64,000 bases of DNA from Exiguobacterium alkaliphilum 12/1. GTDB taxonomy: Bacteria > Bacillota > Bacilli > Exiguobacteriales > Exiguobacteriaceae. Below the pieces are notes generated by a model that saw only the letters and a program-made list of their open reading frames with translations, did no database searches and was not told the DNA's origin. Numbering within the stretch: position 1 is the stretch's first letter; the number at the start of each line of letters is the position of its first letter. The translations under genes and the position numbers were made by a program. Positions 45,162-54,902 of the stretch are shown one piece after another. The DNA lies in contig NZ_JJMW01000015.1 of NCBI RefSeq assembly GCF_000714435.1, positions 62,001 to 126,000 of the forward strand, given 5' to 3'.

Positions 45162-46433
45162 ATGTTGACACAAGGTCAGAAAATTACTGTAGAAAACGGT
45201 GCGCTCAACGTACCAAACGTACCAACGATTCCATTCATCATCGGGGACGGCACAGGTCCTGATATTTGGAACGCAGCAGTTCGCGTCTTTGATGCAGCTG
45301 TCGAGAAGGCATATGGCGGCGAGAAGAAAATCGAATGGATGGAAGTGTACGCTGGGGAGAAGGCGTTCAACCAAAAAGGTGAATGGCTCCCGAACGAGAC
45401 GCTTGATGAAATCCGTGAATATTTGATTGCCATCAAAGGTCCATTGACGACGCCGGTCGGCGGCGGGATTCGCTCACTCAACGTCGCACTCCGTCAAGAA
45501 CTCGACTTGTACACATGCTTGCGCCCGGTCCGTTACTTCACAGGCGTTCCTTCACCGGTCAAACGCCCAGAGGATACAGACATGGTCATCTTCCGCGAGA
45601 ACACAGAAGACATCTACGCAGGGATCGAGTACGCATCAGGCAGCGACGAAGTGAAGAAGTTGATTACTTTCTTGAAAGAAGAGATGAACGTCAACAAGAT
45701 CCGTTTCCCAGAAACATCTGGTATCGGCATCAAGCCGGTATCGTCTGAAGGAACGAAACGCCTTGTTCGTGCCGCGCTCGAGTACGCGATTGCGAACAAC
45801 CGTAAATCGCTCACGCTCGTCCATAAAGGCAACATCATGAAGTTCACAGAAGGCGCCTTCAAAAACTGGGGCTACGAGCTCGCTGAGGAAGAATACGGCG
45901 ACAAAGTCTTCACATGGGCACAGTATGACCGCATCAAAGAAGAGTCAGGCGAAGCGGCTGCAAACGATGCACAAGCTAAAGCCGAGGCAGAAGGTAAAAT
46001 CATCGTAAAAGATTCGATTGCCGACATCTTCTTGCAACAGATTTTGACACGTCCGCGTGAGTTCGATGTCGTCGCGACGATGAACTTGAACGGTGACTAC
46101 ATCTCGGACGCACTCGCTGCCCAAGTCGGCGGAATCGGGATCGCACCTGGAGCGAACATCAACTACGTGACAGGCCACGCCATTTTCGAAGCGACACACG
46201 GGACGGCACCGAAGTATGCCGGCCTCGACAAGGTCAACCCGTCATCGGTCATCTTGTCTGGAGAAATGATGCTCCGTCATATGAACTGGAACGAAGCGGC
46301 TGACCTCATCATCAACTCGATGGAGAAAACGATCGCTTCAAAAGTCGTCACGTACGATTTTGCCCGTCTCATGGACGGCGCGACAGAAGTGAAGTGTTCA
46401 GAGTTTGCGGATGAATTGATCAAAAACATGTAA
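45162..46433 (+). CDS. icd: Isocitrate dehydrogenase (NADP)
   Basis: Oxidises isocitrate to 2-oxoglutarate. 423 residues, the bacterial dimeric NADP form: [31 protein letters not shown] (with the Ser that is phosphorylated in E. coli), [50 protein letters not shown] and [12 protein letters not shown] long charged insert in the middle ([14 protein letters not shown]) is normal in this type. The ATG is preceded by AGGGGGA. Middle gene of citZ-icd-mdh. Confidence 0.97.
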   Translation: MLTQGQKITVENGALNVPNVPTIPFIIGDGTGPDIWNAAVRVFDAAVEKAYGGEKKIEWMEVYAGEKAFNQKGEWLPNETLDEIREYLIAIKGPLTTPVGGGIRSLNVALRQELDLYTCLRPVRYFTGVPSPVKRPEDTDMVIFRENTEDIYAGIEYASGSDEVKKLITFLKEEMNVNKIRFPETSGIGIKPVSSEGTKRLVRAALEYAIANNRKSLTLVHKGNIMKFTEGAFKNWGYELAEEEYGDKVFTWAQYDRIKEESGEAAANDAQAKAEAEGKIIVKDSIADIFLQQILTRPREFDVVATMNLNGDYISDALAAQVGGIGIAPGANINYVTGHAIFEATHGTAPKYAGLDKVNPSSVILSGEMMLRHMNWNEAADLIINSMEKTIASKVVTYDFARLMDGATEVKCSEFADELIKNM

Positions 46434-46463
46434 GACATCAGCCAAACCAAGGGGGAGAGCACA

Positions 46464-47399
46464 ATGATTCGTCGCAATAAGATCTCGGTGATCGGTAGCG
46501 GATTCACAGGCGCCACGACGGCACTGTATTTGGCTCAAAAAGAACTCGGTAACGTCGTCCTGCTCGATATGAAAGACAACGAAAACCCGACGAAAGGAAA
46601 GGCGCTCGATATGCAAGAGACGGCGCCGATTCAAGGGTTTGACTCGTGGATCACCGGGACGTCAGACTATGCGGACACGGCCGGGTCAGATATCGTCGTC
46701 ATCACGGCAGGCATCGCGCGCAAGCCAGGCATGAGTCGGGACGACCTCGTCTCGACGAACGCCAACGTGATGCGAGCGGTCACGAAAGAAGTGGCACGAT
46801 ATTCACCAGATGCGATTTTGATCGTCTTGACGAACCCGGTCGACGCGATGACGTATGCCGCGTTCAAAGAGTCGGGCTTCCCGAAAGAACGTGTCATCGG
46901 ACAATCGGGTGTCCTCGATACGGCAAGATTCCGGACGTTCGTCGCCGAGGCGTTGAACGTCTCGGTGAAAGACGTCTCCGGCTTCGTGCTCGGTGGGCAC
47001 GGGGATGACATGGTCCCGCTCATCCGCTATTCGTATGCAGGGGGCATCCCGCTCGAGAAACTGTTGTCGCATGACCAAATCGAAGCGATTGTGAATCGGA
47101 CTCGAAAAGGTGGCGGAGAAATTGTCCAGCTCCTTGGGAACGGGTCGGCCTACTATGCGCCGGCTGCCGCCATCGTCGAGATGGTCGAAGCGATTTTAAA
47201 AGACCAGCGTCGAATCTTGCCGGCCATCGCGTATCTCGACGGCGAATACGGTTTCCACGACCTCTACCTTGGTGTCCCGACGATTCTTGGCGCGAACGGG
47301 ATTGAGCGTGTGCTCGAACTTGAGTTGACGGAAGACGAGACGGCTGCGCTTCAGCGTTCAGCCGACTCCGTCCGGTCTGTCTTGAACGTCCTTACATGA
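46464..47399 (+). CDS. mdh: Malate dehydrogenase (LDH-like, NAD)
   Basis: Oxidises malate to oxaloacetate. 311 residues of the LDH-like MDH group: [14 protein letters not shown] (NAD loop), DITAG-type region [18 protein letters not shown] with the substrate Arg of the mobile loop, [22 protein letters not shown] and the active-site His in [12 protein letters not shown]. Starts 30 bases after icd with AAGGGGGAGAG, so it is co-transcribed. A terminator ends the unit. Confidence 0.97.
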   Translation: MIRRNKISVIGSGFTGATTALYLAQKELGNVVLLDMKDNENPTKGKALDMQETAPIQGFDSWITGTSDYADTAGSDIVVITAGIARKPGMSRDDLVSTNANVMRAVTKEVARYSPDAILIVLTNPVDAMTYAAFKESGFPKERVIGQSGVLDTARFRTFVAEALNVSVKDVSGFVLGGHGDDMVPLIRYSYAGGIPLEKLLSHDQIEAIVNRTRKGGGEIVQLLGNGSAYYAPAAAIVEMVEAILKDQRRILPAIAYLDGEYGFHDLYLGVPTILGANGIERVLELELTEDETAALQRSADSVRSVLNVLT

Positions 47400-47404
47400 C
47401 GAGG

Positions 47405-47438
47405 AAGTCCTGTCCACAATCGTGGGCAGGACTTTTTT
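47405..47438 (+). terminator. Terminator of citZ-icd-mdh
   Basis: AAGTCCTGTCC, eight-base loop, GGGCAGGACTT, then T run. Confidence 0.92.
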
Positions 47439-47584
47439 GTGGAGATGAAACGGATTGGACCGTGCTACACTTGGGATAGAACGTGGATTTGTTTTGTTTT
47501 TGTAAAGATTTGCTTTGAAGTTGGTGTCGGGCGCGATTGCTTTGTAAAATGGAACATGAAGAAGACATTAGAGGAGGAACACGT

Positions 47585-48289
47585 GTGGCCGATAAAGTGA
47601 TTGTTGTCGATGATGAAGTGTCGATTGCGACGTTGTTGAAATTTAACTTGGAGCAAGCAGGATTTGAAGTGGAGACTGCCCATGACGGGAAGACCGGTCT
47701 TGAGCTTGCGGAGAGACAAGACGCGGTACTCATCGTGCTCGATTTGATGTTGCCGGAGATGGACGGGCTCGAGGTATGCAAGCGACTGCGTCAACAAAAA
47801 GTAAATACTCCAATCTTGATGCTGACAGCAAAGGATGATGAGTTTGATAAAGTGCTCGGTCTCGAGCTCGGGGCGGACGATTATTTGACGAAACCGTTCA
47901 GCCCACGAGAAGTCGTCGCCCGCGTGAAAGCGATTCTTCGACGTTCGGCCCCGGCCGAGGTCGCCGCGGTCGATGAGGATGTCATCGAGATTGGTGACGT
48001 GAAGATCGTCACATCGAATTACGAGGTGTTCAAAAAAGGGGAACGTCTCGAACTGACCCCGAAAGAGTTCGAACTCCTCGCTTATTTGGCGAAGAACAAA
48101 GGGCGTGTCTTGACGCGAGATCAACTCTTGTCTGCGATTTGGAATTACGACTTTGTCGGGGACACGCGAATCGTCGATGTGCACATCAGCCACTTGCGCG
48201 AAAAGATTGAGCCGGTGACGAAGAAACCGTCGTATATTAAGACGATTCGTGGACTCGGCTATAAGATGGAAGAGCCGATGTCCGAATGA
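47585..48289 (+). CDS. phoP: Phosphate regulator PhoP (OmpR-type response regulator)
   Basis: Response regulator that turns on phosphate-starvation genes. Receiver domain: VVDDE, phosphoacceptor D53 in VLDLMLPEMDG, LTA, TKPF; C-terminal OmpR-type winged helix (about 140-234, LTPKEFELLAYL, GDTRIVDVHISHLREKIE). 234 residues. Start GTG 47585 lies 8 bases after AGAGGAGGA; the frame upstream has no start with a site. It overlaps phoR by four bases (ATGA). Identity as PhoP rests on its place between mdh and phoR-polA, as in B. subtilis, and on the PhoP box found at the end of phoR. Confidence 0.92.
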   Translation: MADKVIVVDDEVSIATLLKFNLEQAGFEVETAHDGKTGLELAERQDAVLIVLDLMLPEMDGLEVCKRLRQQKVNTPILMLTAKDDEFDKVLGLELGADDYLTKPFSPREVVARVKAILRRSAPAEVAAVDEDVIEIGDVKIVTSNYEVFKKGERLELTPKEFELLAYLAKNKGRVLTRDQLLSAIWNYDFVGDTRIVDVHISHLREKIEPVTKKPSYIKTIRGLGYKMEEPMSE

Positions 48290-50013
48290 AGACGTATCGC
48301 TCGCGCTTTTTAACGACGCTCATCCTGCTTGTCACGGGTGTGTTGCTCACGCTCGGGATCGTGCTCGGTCAGCTGTTCAAAGATTTCTACTTGGACTCGG
48401 AGCGCGACCGTTTGAAAGAAGATACGAAACTCGCCGCCCTATATCTCGATGGCGGGGAGTTGAACGAGATTCAAGATTATGTGGGCCAAATCGATGACGA
48501 GAGCAGTTTCGATATCTTACTGCTCAATCGAAACATGCAAGTCATCGCGGGTACCCCGTTCCGTGTCGGGTCGTTCGAATATCGCGTTGACCCGGAGACG
48601 ATCTCGAGTGACGGGGAGTTCGGGAACGCCACACGTGACGACTTGATTCAGTTCACGAAACCGATCACGTTGTCGTCGGAGGAAACGGTGTACCTCAGCT
48701 TCATCCGTTACGTCTCGGATTTAGAGAGTGTATACAACCGCATTTGGATGACGATCGCTTTTGCCTTGTTCTTTTCATTCTTCATCATCTTGTTCGTGCT
48801 CCACAATTTGACGAACCAATTCATTCGGCCAATCGATGAGGCGACGATCGTCTTGCGCGAACTCGCCGATGGGAACTATCGGGCCCGCGTCTATGAGTTG
48901 CGAAACGATGCCGAGACGGGGAGTCTGGCCGGATCGATTAACGTCCTCGCGCGGAACCTCGAAACGATTTCACTCGGAGAGGCGGTCCAGCGGGCACGGC
49001 TCGAATCGCTCATCGAATATATGGGGGCCGGTCTTTTACTCGTCGACGAACGCGGCATCGTCACACTCGTGAACCGGTCGTATCGGGACATGTTCCAATA
49101 CGATGAGTTGATGATTGGCCAGTTTTATCACGGGATTTTACCGAGTCCGGACGTCGAGACGTTAATCGAAGACGTCTATTTGACCGAAGAACCGCATCGG
49201 CGTCAATTGTCGATTCGGACCGGATTCAATCAACGGACGTATATGGTATCGGCGGCGCCGATCTTCAGCGATACGGGGATGCTCCGTGGCACGACTCTCT
49301 TGTTCAACGATATTAGTGAACTGAAGCGGCTCGAGAAGATGCGCAAAGACTTCGTCGCCAACGTCAGTCACGAGTTGAAGACGCCGCTCACGTCGATTCG
49401 TGGCTTCAGTGAGACGCTCCTCGACGGGGCGAAAGAAGTGCCGGAGCTGCGAGACCAGTTCCTCGATATCATTCAAAAAGAAGCGACTCGGATGCAGATG
49501 CTCGTCGAAGATTTACTCGAATTGTCGCGGCTCGAACGGGAAGATTTTCATTTGGAGTTCACGCCAGTGCAGTTGAATCAACTTGTAGAAGAAGTAAGTC
49601 TCGTCTTGAGCCAGAAGGCTGAGCGGAAATCGATTCAACTCGAGACGCGGCACGACGGGGAAGTGATGCTCCAAGCCGACATGAACCGCATCAAGCAGGT
49701 GATTTTAAACCTCGTCGCGAACGCGATCAACTATTCACCGGAAGGCAGCCGGGTCGAAATCGCTGTCGAACGAAATGACGCGATAGGAAGGTTGATCGTC
49801 AAAGACAATGGCATTGGTATCGCCGAGAAAGAGATAAGCCGCATCTTTGAGCGGTTCTATCGCGTCGATAAGGCGCGGAGTCGGAACTCCGGTGGGACGG
49901 GACTCGGACTCGCTATCGTCAAGCACATCGTCGACCTCCATCATGCGACGATTCAAGTCGATAGCGTGGAAGGGGAAGGGACGACGTTCACGATTGAATT
50001 CCCCTTGCCTTAA
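48286..50013 (+). CDS. phoR: Phosphate sensor histidine kinase PhoR
   Basis: Membrane kinase that phosphorylates PhoP when phosphate or wall teichoic acid intermediates signal. 575 residues: TM1 (about 8-30), an extracytoplasmic PAS-like loop to about 155, TM2 (about 156-178), HAMP (about 180-232), cytoplasmic PAS (about 235-345), HisKA with H362 in NVSHELKTPLTSIRGF, and HATPase with NLVANAINYSPEG and GGTGLGLAIVKHIV. Translationally coupled with phoP by the overlapping ATGA. Confidence 0.94.
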   Translation: MKTYRSRFLTTLILLVTGVLLTLGIVLGQLFKDFYLDSERDRLKEDTKLAALYLDGGELNEIQDYVGQIDDESSFDILLLNRNMQVIAGTPFRVGSFEYRVDPETISSDGEFGNATRDDLIQFTKPITLSSEETVYLSFIRYVSDLESVYNRIWMTIAFALFFSFFIILFVLHNLTNQFIRPIDEATIVLRELADGNYRARVYELRNDAETGSLAGSINVLARNLETISLGEAVQRARLESLIEYMGAGLLLVDERGIVTLVNRSYRDMFQYDELMIGQFYHGILPSPDVETLIEDVYLTEEPHRRQLSIRTGFNQRTYMVSAAPIFSDTGMLRGTTLLFNDISELKRLEKMRKDFVANVSHELKTPLTSIRGFSETLLDGAKEVPELRDQFLDIIQKEATRMQMLVEDLLELSRLEREDFHLEFTPVQLNQLVEEVSLVLSQKAERKSIQLETRHDGEVMLQADMNRIKQVILNLVANAINYSPEGSRVEIAVERNDAIGRLIVKDNGIGIAEKEISRIFERFYRVDKARSRNSGGTGLGLAIVKHIVDLHHATIQVDSVEGEGTTFTIEFPLP

Positions 50014-50048
50014 CAAGGAGTTCACGTTCTGTTCATACCGTCTTAACA
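50010..50048 (+). promoter_or_regulatory. PhoP box: four direct repeats with 11-bp period
   Basis: TTAACA, TTCACG, TTCATA and TTAACA at 50010, 50021, 50032 and 50043, each separated by exactly five bases. This is the layout of the B. subtilis PhoP core binding region (TT(A/C/T)ACA repeats, one helical turn apart, about -60 to -22). It starts in the last codon/stop of phoR and sits 22-60 bases before the putative start point at about 50070. Confidence 0.72.
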
Positions 50049-50054
50049 AAGACT

Positions 50055-50063
50055 TGCTATTCT
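50055..50063 (+). promoter_or_regulatory. Extended -10 behind the PhoP box
   Basis: TGCTATTCT (TGn plus TATTCT). No vegetative -35, as usual for PhoP-activated promoters. Confidence 0.5.
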
Positions 50064-50069
50064 ATAGAC

Positions 50070-50165
50070 GAGACCTCTTCATCATCTCGTGTCGTGTCCG
50101 GTGCTCATCTCCACACGGGCGCGAAGGAGACCCTTTTCTAGTCACTAGAAAAGGGTCTTTTTTTT
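50070..50165 (+). ncRNA. Candidate PhoP-controlled small RNA or polA leader
   Basis: A predicted transcript of about 95 bases from the promoter above to a strong terminator. It has no convincing ORF. CGTGT (50092) and ACACG (50113) could pair. It may be a free small RNA made under phosphate starvation, or the front of a polA transcript that is attenuated. Inferred from signals only. Confidence 0.42.
50129..50165 (+). terminator. Strong terminator between phoR and polA
   Basis: GACCCTTTTCTAG, loop TCA, CTAGAAAAGGGTC: perfect 13-bp stem followed by eight T. Confidence 0.95.
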
Positions 50166-50221
50166 CGAACGCATGTGCCCGTATGATATGATGGAGTCAG
50201 AAGCGAATGGAGGTTACTAGA

Positions 50222-52819
50222 ATGAATAAATTGCTGCTCCTTGATGGGAATTCTCTGACGTACCGTGCATTTTTCGCGCTGCCTCCGATGACGGATGCAT
50301 CGGGCCGGAACACGAATGCGGTGTACGGGTTCACGATGATGCTATTGAAATTGATGGAAGATGAGCGACCGACGCATTTCGCTGTCGCGTTCGATGCCTC
50401 GAAGAAGACGTTCCGCCACGATACATATGCGGACTATAAAGGGGGACGCGAGAAGACGCCGGGTGAGCTACGTGAACAGTTCCCGATCGTCCGCGAGATT
50501 TGTGAGGCGTTTGGCATCCAAGTGCTCGAGCTCGACAACTATGAGGCTGACGATATTATCGGGACGCTCTCGAAGCGAGACGAGTTCGACAACGTGACGA
50601 TTGTGACGGGGGATAAAGACTTGTTACAACTGATTGATGACCGCGTCACCGTCTACTTGACGAAGCGGGGCATCACCGATGTCGAGACGATGGATGAAAC
50701 GGCCTTTAAAGAGCGCTATGACGGTCTGAACCCGCGCCAGATGATCGATTTAAAAGGACTCATGGGCGATAAGTCGGATAACATTCCTGGTATCCCGGGT
50801 GTCGGAGAGAAGACGGCGCTGAAGCTATTGAACGCCTACGGATCGGTCGAAGGGTTGTATGCCCACACGGCTGAACTAAAAGGGAAACAAAAAGAGAAGG
50901 TAGAGGCGAACGAGCATGAAGCGAAGCTGTCGAAACAGCTCGCCACGATCCATACGGACGTACCGATTGAGGTCGACGTCGACCAGCTGGCGTTCCACCC
51001 GTATGACGTCTCGAAAGTGAAACCACTTTTCATGAGCCTGCAATTCAAATCGCTAATCGGCAAGCTTCAAACGGATGAAGATGCAGTCGAACCTGCCCCG
51101 AGGCAGGAGGTGACGCACATCGAGCTCGACGCCCAGGACTTGTCGCGTGCCGTGTTGTTCCTCGAGCAACTGCGTGAAGATTATTTCGAAGAACCGATGA
51201 TCGGTGTCGCCATCGCCTCGAGTGCGGGCGTGACGGTCGGTGACGCCTCGCTCCTTAAGACCGATATCGTTAAAGAATGGCTGGCGGATGAAGCGCGCAG
51301 GACGATCTGTCTCGATGCGAAACAGACGATCATCCAGCTGAAACGAAACGGGCTCACGCTTGTCGGGTACGAGGACTTGCTCGTGGCCGGTTATTTGCTC
51401 AACTTGTCAGGTGGGACGACGCTCGATTCGATTGCGGCCCACTTCGAACACACGTTACCGGAAGACGATGCCGTCTACGGCAAAGGGGCGAAGCGCCACA
51501 TCCCGGAACGTGACGTGCTCGAGCAACATCTCGCCGAGAAAGCGATGGCGATCTTGTCGCTCTTCGACCATGTCGCCGCGGCGCTCGTCGAGAACGAACA
51601 GACGTCGCTCTATGAAGACTTAGAACGTCCGCTCGTCTCGGTCCTCGCCGAAATGGAATGGGCCGGTATTCACATCGATGTGGCGACGTTGCAGGCGATG
51701 GAGCAAGATTTAGGTGGCCGGATCGAACAACTTGAGTCAGAGATTCACCATCTTGCCGGCGAAGCGTTCAATATTAACTCGCCGAAACAACTCGGCGTCA
51801 TCTTATTTGAGAAGTTGGCGCTCCCGCCGGTCAAGAAGACGAAGACCGGCTATTCGACGGCGGCGGACGTGCTCGAGAAGCTGGCACCGCTCCATCCGAT
51901 TATCGAACACATCATGCATTACCGAGAGCTCGGAAAACTCCAATCGACCTATGTCGAAGGGTTGCAAAAAGTCGTGAAGGAAGACGGGAAGATTCATACC
52001 CGTTACACGCAGACGCTGACGCAAACCGGGCGTCTCTCTTCGGTCAACCCGAACTTACAGAACATCCCGATTCGACTCGAGGAGGGACGCCGGATTCGTA
52101 AGGCGTTCACAGCAAGCGAACCGGGCTGGGTACTGTACGCTGTCGACTATTCACAAATCGAGTTACGGATCATGTCGCACATGTCCCAAGACGAGAAGAT
52201 GCTCGATGCGTTCTTGCATGACGAAGACATCCATACCTCGACGGCAGCGAACGTTTTCAAAGTCGCCAAAGAGGATGTGACGTCACTCATGCGCCGCCAA
52301 GCGAAGGCGGTCAACTTCGGCATCATCTATGGCATCAGTGATTATGGATTGTCACAAAACCTTGGGATTAGTCGAAAAGAAGCGCAAACGTTCATCGACA
52401 CGTATTTCGAACAGTTCCCGGGCGTGAAACGATTCATGGACGAGGCGATTGAACGGGCACGTGAACACGGATACGTCGAGACGATGCTGAAGCGTCGTCG
52501 CAACATCCCAGACATCCATTCACGCAATTTCAATCTGCGTGGGTTCGCGGAGCGGACAGCCATCAACACCCCGATTCAAGGGACAGCGGCTGATATCATC
52601 AAGAAAGCGATGATTGACGTCGATCAGGCGCTTCGAACCTCGACACTCCAGTCGAAGTTATTGTTACAAGTGCACGATGAACTCATCTTTGAAGGACCGA
52701 AAGAAGAGACCGAGGCGCTCGAGAAGCTCGTCAAACAGGCGATGGAGCACACGATTCAACTCGATGTACCGCTTCGCGCCGACGGCTCGTTCGGCGAGAC
52801 GTGGTTTGATACAAAATAA
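50222..52819 (+). CDS. polA: DNA polymerase I
   Basis: Fills gaps and removes RNA primers. 865 residues: 5' nuclease (about 1-290, LLLDGNSLTYRAFFALP, GDKDLLQLID, GLMGDKSDNIPG), a 3'-5' exonuclease-fold domain (about 310-470) that lacks the acidic residues of a proofreading site, as in Bacillus PolA, and the polymerase (about 480-865) with VDYSQIELRIMSH, RRQAKAVNFGIIYG and LLQVHDELIFE. ATG 50222 follows GGAGGTTAC; the upstream in-frame TTG-type start overlaps it. First gene of polA-mutM-coaE. Confidence 0.97.
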   Translation: MNKLLLLDGNSLTYRAFFALPPMTDASGRNTNAVYGFTMMLLKLMEDERPTHFAVAFDASKKTFRHDTYADYKGGREKTPGELREQFPIVREICEAFGIQVLELDNYEADDIIGTLSKRDEFDNVTIVTGDKDLLQLIDDRVTVYLTKRGITDVETMDETAFKERYDGLNPRQMIDLKGLMGDKSDNIPGIPGVGEKTALKLLNAYGSVEGLYAHTAELKGKQKEKVEANEHEAKLSKQLATIHTDVPIEVDVDQLAFHPYDVSKVKPLFMSLQFKSLIGKLQTDEDAVEPAPRQEVTHIELDAQDLSRAVLFLEQLREDYFEEPMIGVAIASSAGVTVGDASLLKTDIVKEWLADEARRTICLDAKQTIIQLKRNGLTLVGYEDLLVAGYLLNLSGGTTLDSIAAHFEHTLPEDDAVYGKGAKRHIPERDVLEQHLAEKAMAILSLFDHVAAALVENEQTSLYEDLERPLVSVLAEMEWAGIHIDVATLQAMEQDLGGRIEQLESEIHHLAGEAFNINSPKQLGVILFEKLALPPVKKTKTGYSTAADVLEKLAPLHPIIEHIMHYRELGKLQSTYVEGLQKVVKEDGKIHTRYTQTLTQTGRLSSVNPNLQNIPIRLEEGRRIRKAFTASEPGWVLYAVDYSQIELRIMSHMSQDEKMLDAFLHDEDIHTSTAANVFKVAKEDVTSLMRRQAKAVNFGIIYGISDYGLSQNLGISRKEAQTFIDTYFEQFPGVKRFMDEAIERAREHGYVETMLKRRRNIPDIHSRNFNLRGFAERTAINTPIQGTAADIIKKAMIDVDQALRTSTLQSKLLLQVHDELIFEGPKEETEALEKLVKQAMEHTIQLDVPLRADGSFGETWFDTK

Positions 52820-52839
52820 AGACTAGAAAGGAACTTGTT

Positions 52840-53664
52840 ATGCCTGAACTACCTGAAGTGGAGACGGTCTGTCGTCGATTACGGCCGTTCGTCTCCGGAA
52901 AAACGATTGAAGCCGTAGACGTGTTTGACGCAAAAATCATCCGTGGGCACGAGCCGGATCAGTTCGTCGAGCACTTGCTCGGTGAGACGATTCTAGACGT
53001 CGAGCGGCGTGGAAAGTTCATCTTATTCAAATTGACGAACGGATATCTCGTTTCGCACTTACGGATGGAAGGGAAATTCTTCCCGCATGACGAAAGAGTC
53101 AGTCCGGTCAAACATTCGCATGTCGTCTTCACGTTCACGGACGGGACGACGCTCCATTACAATGACGTCCGAAAGTTCGGGACGATGGAGTTGAAGACGA
53201 ATGAGGAACTATTCGTCACACCCCCGCTGTCGCTTCTCGCGCTCGAGCCGTTCGATCCGGATGTCACGGCCGAAGCGTTACACAGACGGCTGAGCCGGAT
53301 GAACGTCCGCGCCATCAAGACGGCGCTACTTGACCAATCCATTTTTGTCGGACTCGGTAACATCTATGTCGATGAGACGCTGTTTCGGGCCGGTGTCCAT
53401 CCGACCCGACCGGCAGCGAGCTTGTCATATGCTGAAGTTGAGACGGTCCGGCAAGAGGCGATTGCCGTCTTGACCGAGGCGATTGAGCGAGGGGGGAGCA
53501 CGATTCGGAGCTACACGAATCCAGACGGGGCGACCGGCACGTTCCAAGAGACACTTTACGTCTACGGACAGACCGGCAACCCGTGCCAGAAGTGCGGCCG
53601 GTCGATTGAGAAGATGAAACTAGGCGGACGGGGTACGCATTACTGTCCGCACTGCCAACAGTAA
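52840..53664 (+). CDS. mutM: Formamidopyrimidine-DNA glycosylase MutM
   Basis: Base excision repair enzyme removing 8-oxoG and Fapy lesions, with AP lyase activity. 274 residues; N-terminal catalytic PELPEVETV with Pro2 as nucleophile and E3, central H2TH domain (FVGLGNIYVDETLFRAGVHP) and C-terminal zinc finger CQKCGRSIEKMKLGGRGTHYCPHC. Starts 20 bases after polA with AGAAAGGAAC; same operon order as B. subtilis. Confidence 0.97.
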   Translation: MPELPEVETVCRRLRPFVSGKTIEAVDVFDAKIIRGHEPDQFVEHLLGETILDVERRGKFILFKLTNGYLVSHLRMEGKFFPHDERVSPVKHSHVVFTFTDGTTLHYNDVRKFGTMELKTNEELFVTPPLSLLALEPFDPDVTAEALHRRLSRMNVRAIKTALLDQSIFVGLGNIYVDETLFRAGVHPTRPAASLSYAEVETVRQEAIAVLTEAIERGGSTIRSYTNPDGATGTFQETLYVYGQTGNPCQKCGRSIEKMKLGGRGTHYCPHCQQ

Positions 53665-53676
53665 GAGGTGGAGAAG

Positions 53677-54282
53677 ATGTTGAAGATTGGTTTGACAGGC
53701 GGAATCGCGACCGGGAAGTCGACCGTCTCACGCCTGTTTCGACAACGTGGCATCCCGATTATCGATGCCGATCAAATTGCCCGTAAGGTCATCGAGCCGA
53801 ATGGAAAAGCGTTCGCCGCAGTCCGTGAAGCGTTCCCGGCGTGTTTCGACGGGGATCGATTGAATCGACCGGCGCTCGGGCGCGAGATTTTTCATGACGA
53901 TGCGAAACGTCAACTCCTCAATCAACTCATGCACCCCGCCATCCGGGAAGAGATGGTCGAAGAGATGAAAGGGTACGCAGAGTCGGGCGAGACGGTCGTC
54001 ATCTTCGACATCCCGCTCTTGTTCGAAGGGACGATGCGCGATCTTGTCGACTACACGGTCGTCGTCTATTGCCGGGAAGAGATTCAATTGATGCGGCTCA
54101 TGGAACGGAACGGCTTGACGAAAGAGGAAGCACTCGCCCGGATTCATGCCCAAATCCCGATTGAAGAGAAAAAACATCAAGCAGACTACTTGATTAACAA
54201 TAACGGGGCGCTCGGTGAACTGCCGCCTCAAGTCGATCGGCTCGTCAATCAGTTTCGGGACACGAAAAAAGAAGGCGTCTGA
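53677..54282 (+). CDS. coaE: Dephospho-CoA kinase
   Basis: Last step of coenzyme A synthesis: phosphorylates the 3'-OH of dephospho-CoA. 201 residues with P-loop GLTGGIATGKST near the N-terminus, DADQIARKVIEP, the lid region and FDIPLLFEG. ATG 53677 lies after AGAGGTGG; a GTG at 53668 overlaps that site. Ends in a hairpin that includes its stop codon. Confidence 0.96.
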   Translation: MLKIGLTGGIATGKSTVSRLFRQRGIPIIDADQIARKVIEPNGKAFAAVREAFPACFDGDRLNRPALGREIFHDDAKRQLLNQLMHPAIREEMVEEMKGYAESGETVVIFDIPLLFEGTMRDLVDYTVVVYCREEIQLMRLMERNGLTKEEALARIHAQIPIEEKKHQADYLINNNGALGELPPQVDRLVNQFRDTKKEGV

Positions 54283-54296
54283 CGCCTTCTTTCGTG

Positions 54297-54330
54297 AAGA
54301 CGCATCCTCATTCAAGGGGTGCGTCTTTTA
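54297..54330. terminator. Bidirectional hairpin between coaE and the M50-like gene
   Basis: AAGACGCA and TGCGTCTT around a 15-base loop, with a short T run. A second hairpin at 54271-54289 (GAAGGCGT/ACGCCTTC) covers the coaE stop. Confidence 0.75.
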
Positions 54331-54810
54331 ATTGAGCGGGTCGGATTCGGGTCTACCTTTTCGCCACGTGTCATAGATGGCGCGACCGTCGCTCGGGTGA
54401 CCGTTGGAATAGTAAATCGGGTAAAGCGAGAAGAAGATATAGTAGAACGAGAAGTATGCGAACTGATACGTATAAATGGTCGGTTCGATTTCCCGTGCCA
54501 AGATGAATCCGTTCACGATTAAGATGCTCGCCAAGTTGAAAAGCGATCCGCCGGCATAGACGAGGCTCCTCGTCAGACGATTGCTCACTTTTAAATCGGT
54601 GAATTGACACCACGCATCATAAAAGTAGACGCGATTGAACTGCAATCGGCCGACTTTGAATAATTTTTTCCCCGTACCAATCTCCATGTCGAGTGATCCA
54701 CCGAACAGTTTCGCGAAAAAGAAATGACCGAATTGATGAATCAATGTCACGATCGGCAAGATGATGAAAAATGAAATGACGAATTTATCGATGTCGCCCC
54801 AACCAAACAT
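54328..54810 (-). CDS. M50-like (site-2 protease type) membrane protein with altered active site
   Basis: 160 residues with about four hydrophobic helices (10-38, 85-103, 110-132). The first holds HQFGHFFFAKLFGGS (H25-Q26-F27-G28-H29), which matches the HExGH zinc motif of M50 proteases with Gln for the catalytic Glu. Near the end is GHPSDGRAIYD, at the place of the N-P-D-G zinc motif. It is likely an M50-related protein without peptidase activity; the sensor or chaperone role is a guess. ATG with AAAGGAG site. It lies between coaE and gapB, facing coaE. Confidence 0.75.
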   Translation of the reverse strand: MFGWGDIDKFVISFFIILPIVTLIHQFGHFFFAKLFGGSLDMEIGTGKKLFKVGRLQFNRVYFYDAWCQFTDLKVSNRLTRSLVYAGGSLFNLASILIVNGFILAREIEPTIYTYQFAYFSFYYIFFSLYPIYYSNGHPSDGRAIYDTWRKGRPESDPLN

Positions 54811-54902
54811 AAAACATTGCTCCTTTCCAAGCTCTAGAACGAATTTCCCTCTTTTATAAAACTCAAACTGTAAAAAAGTGAAAGAAATGTGACGATTGAT
54901 AG

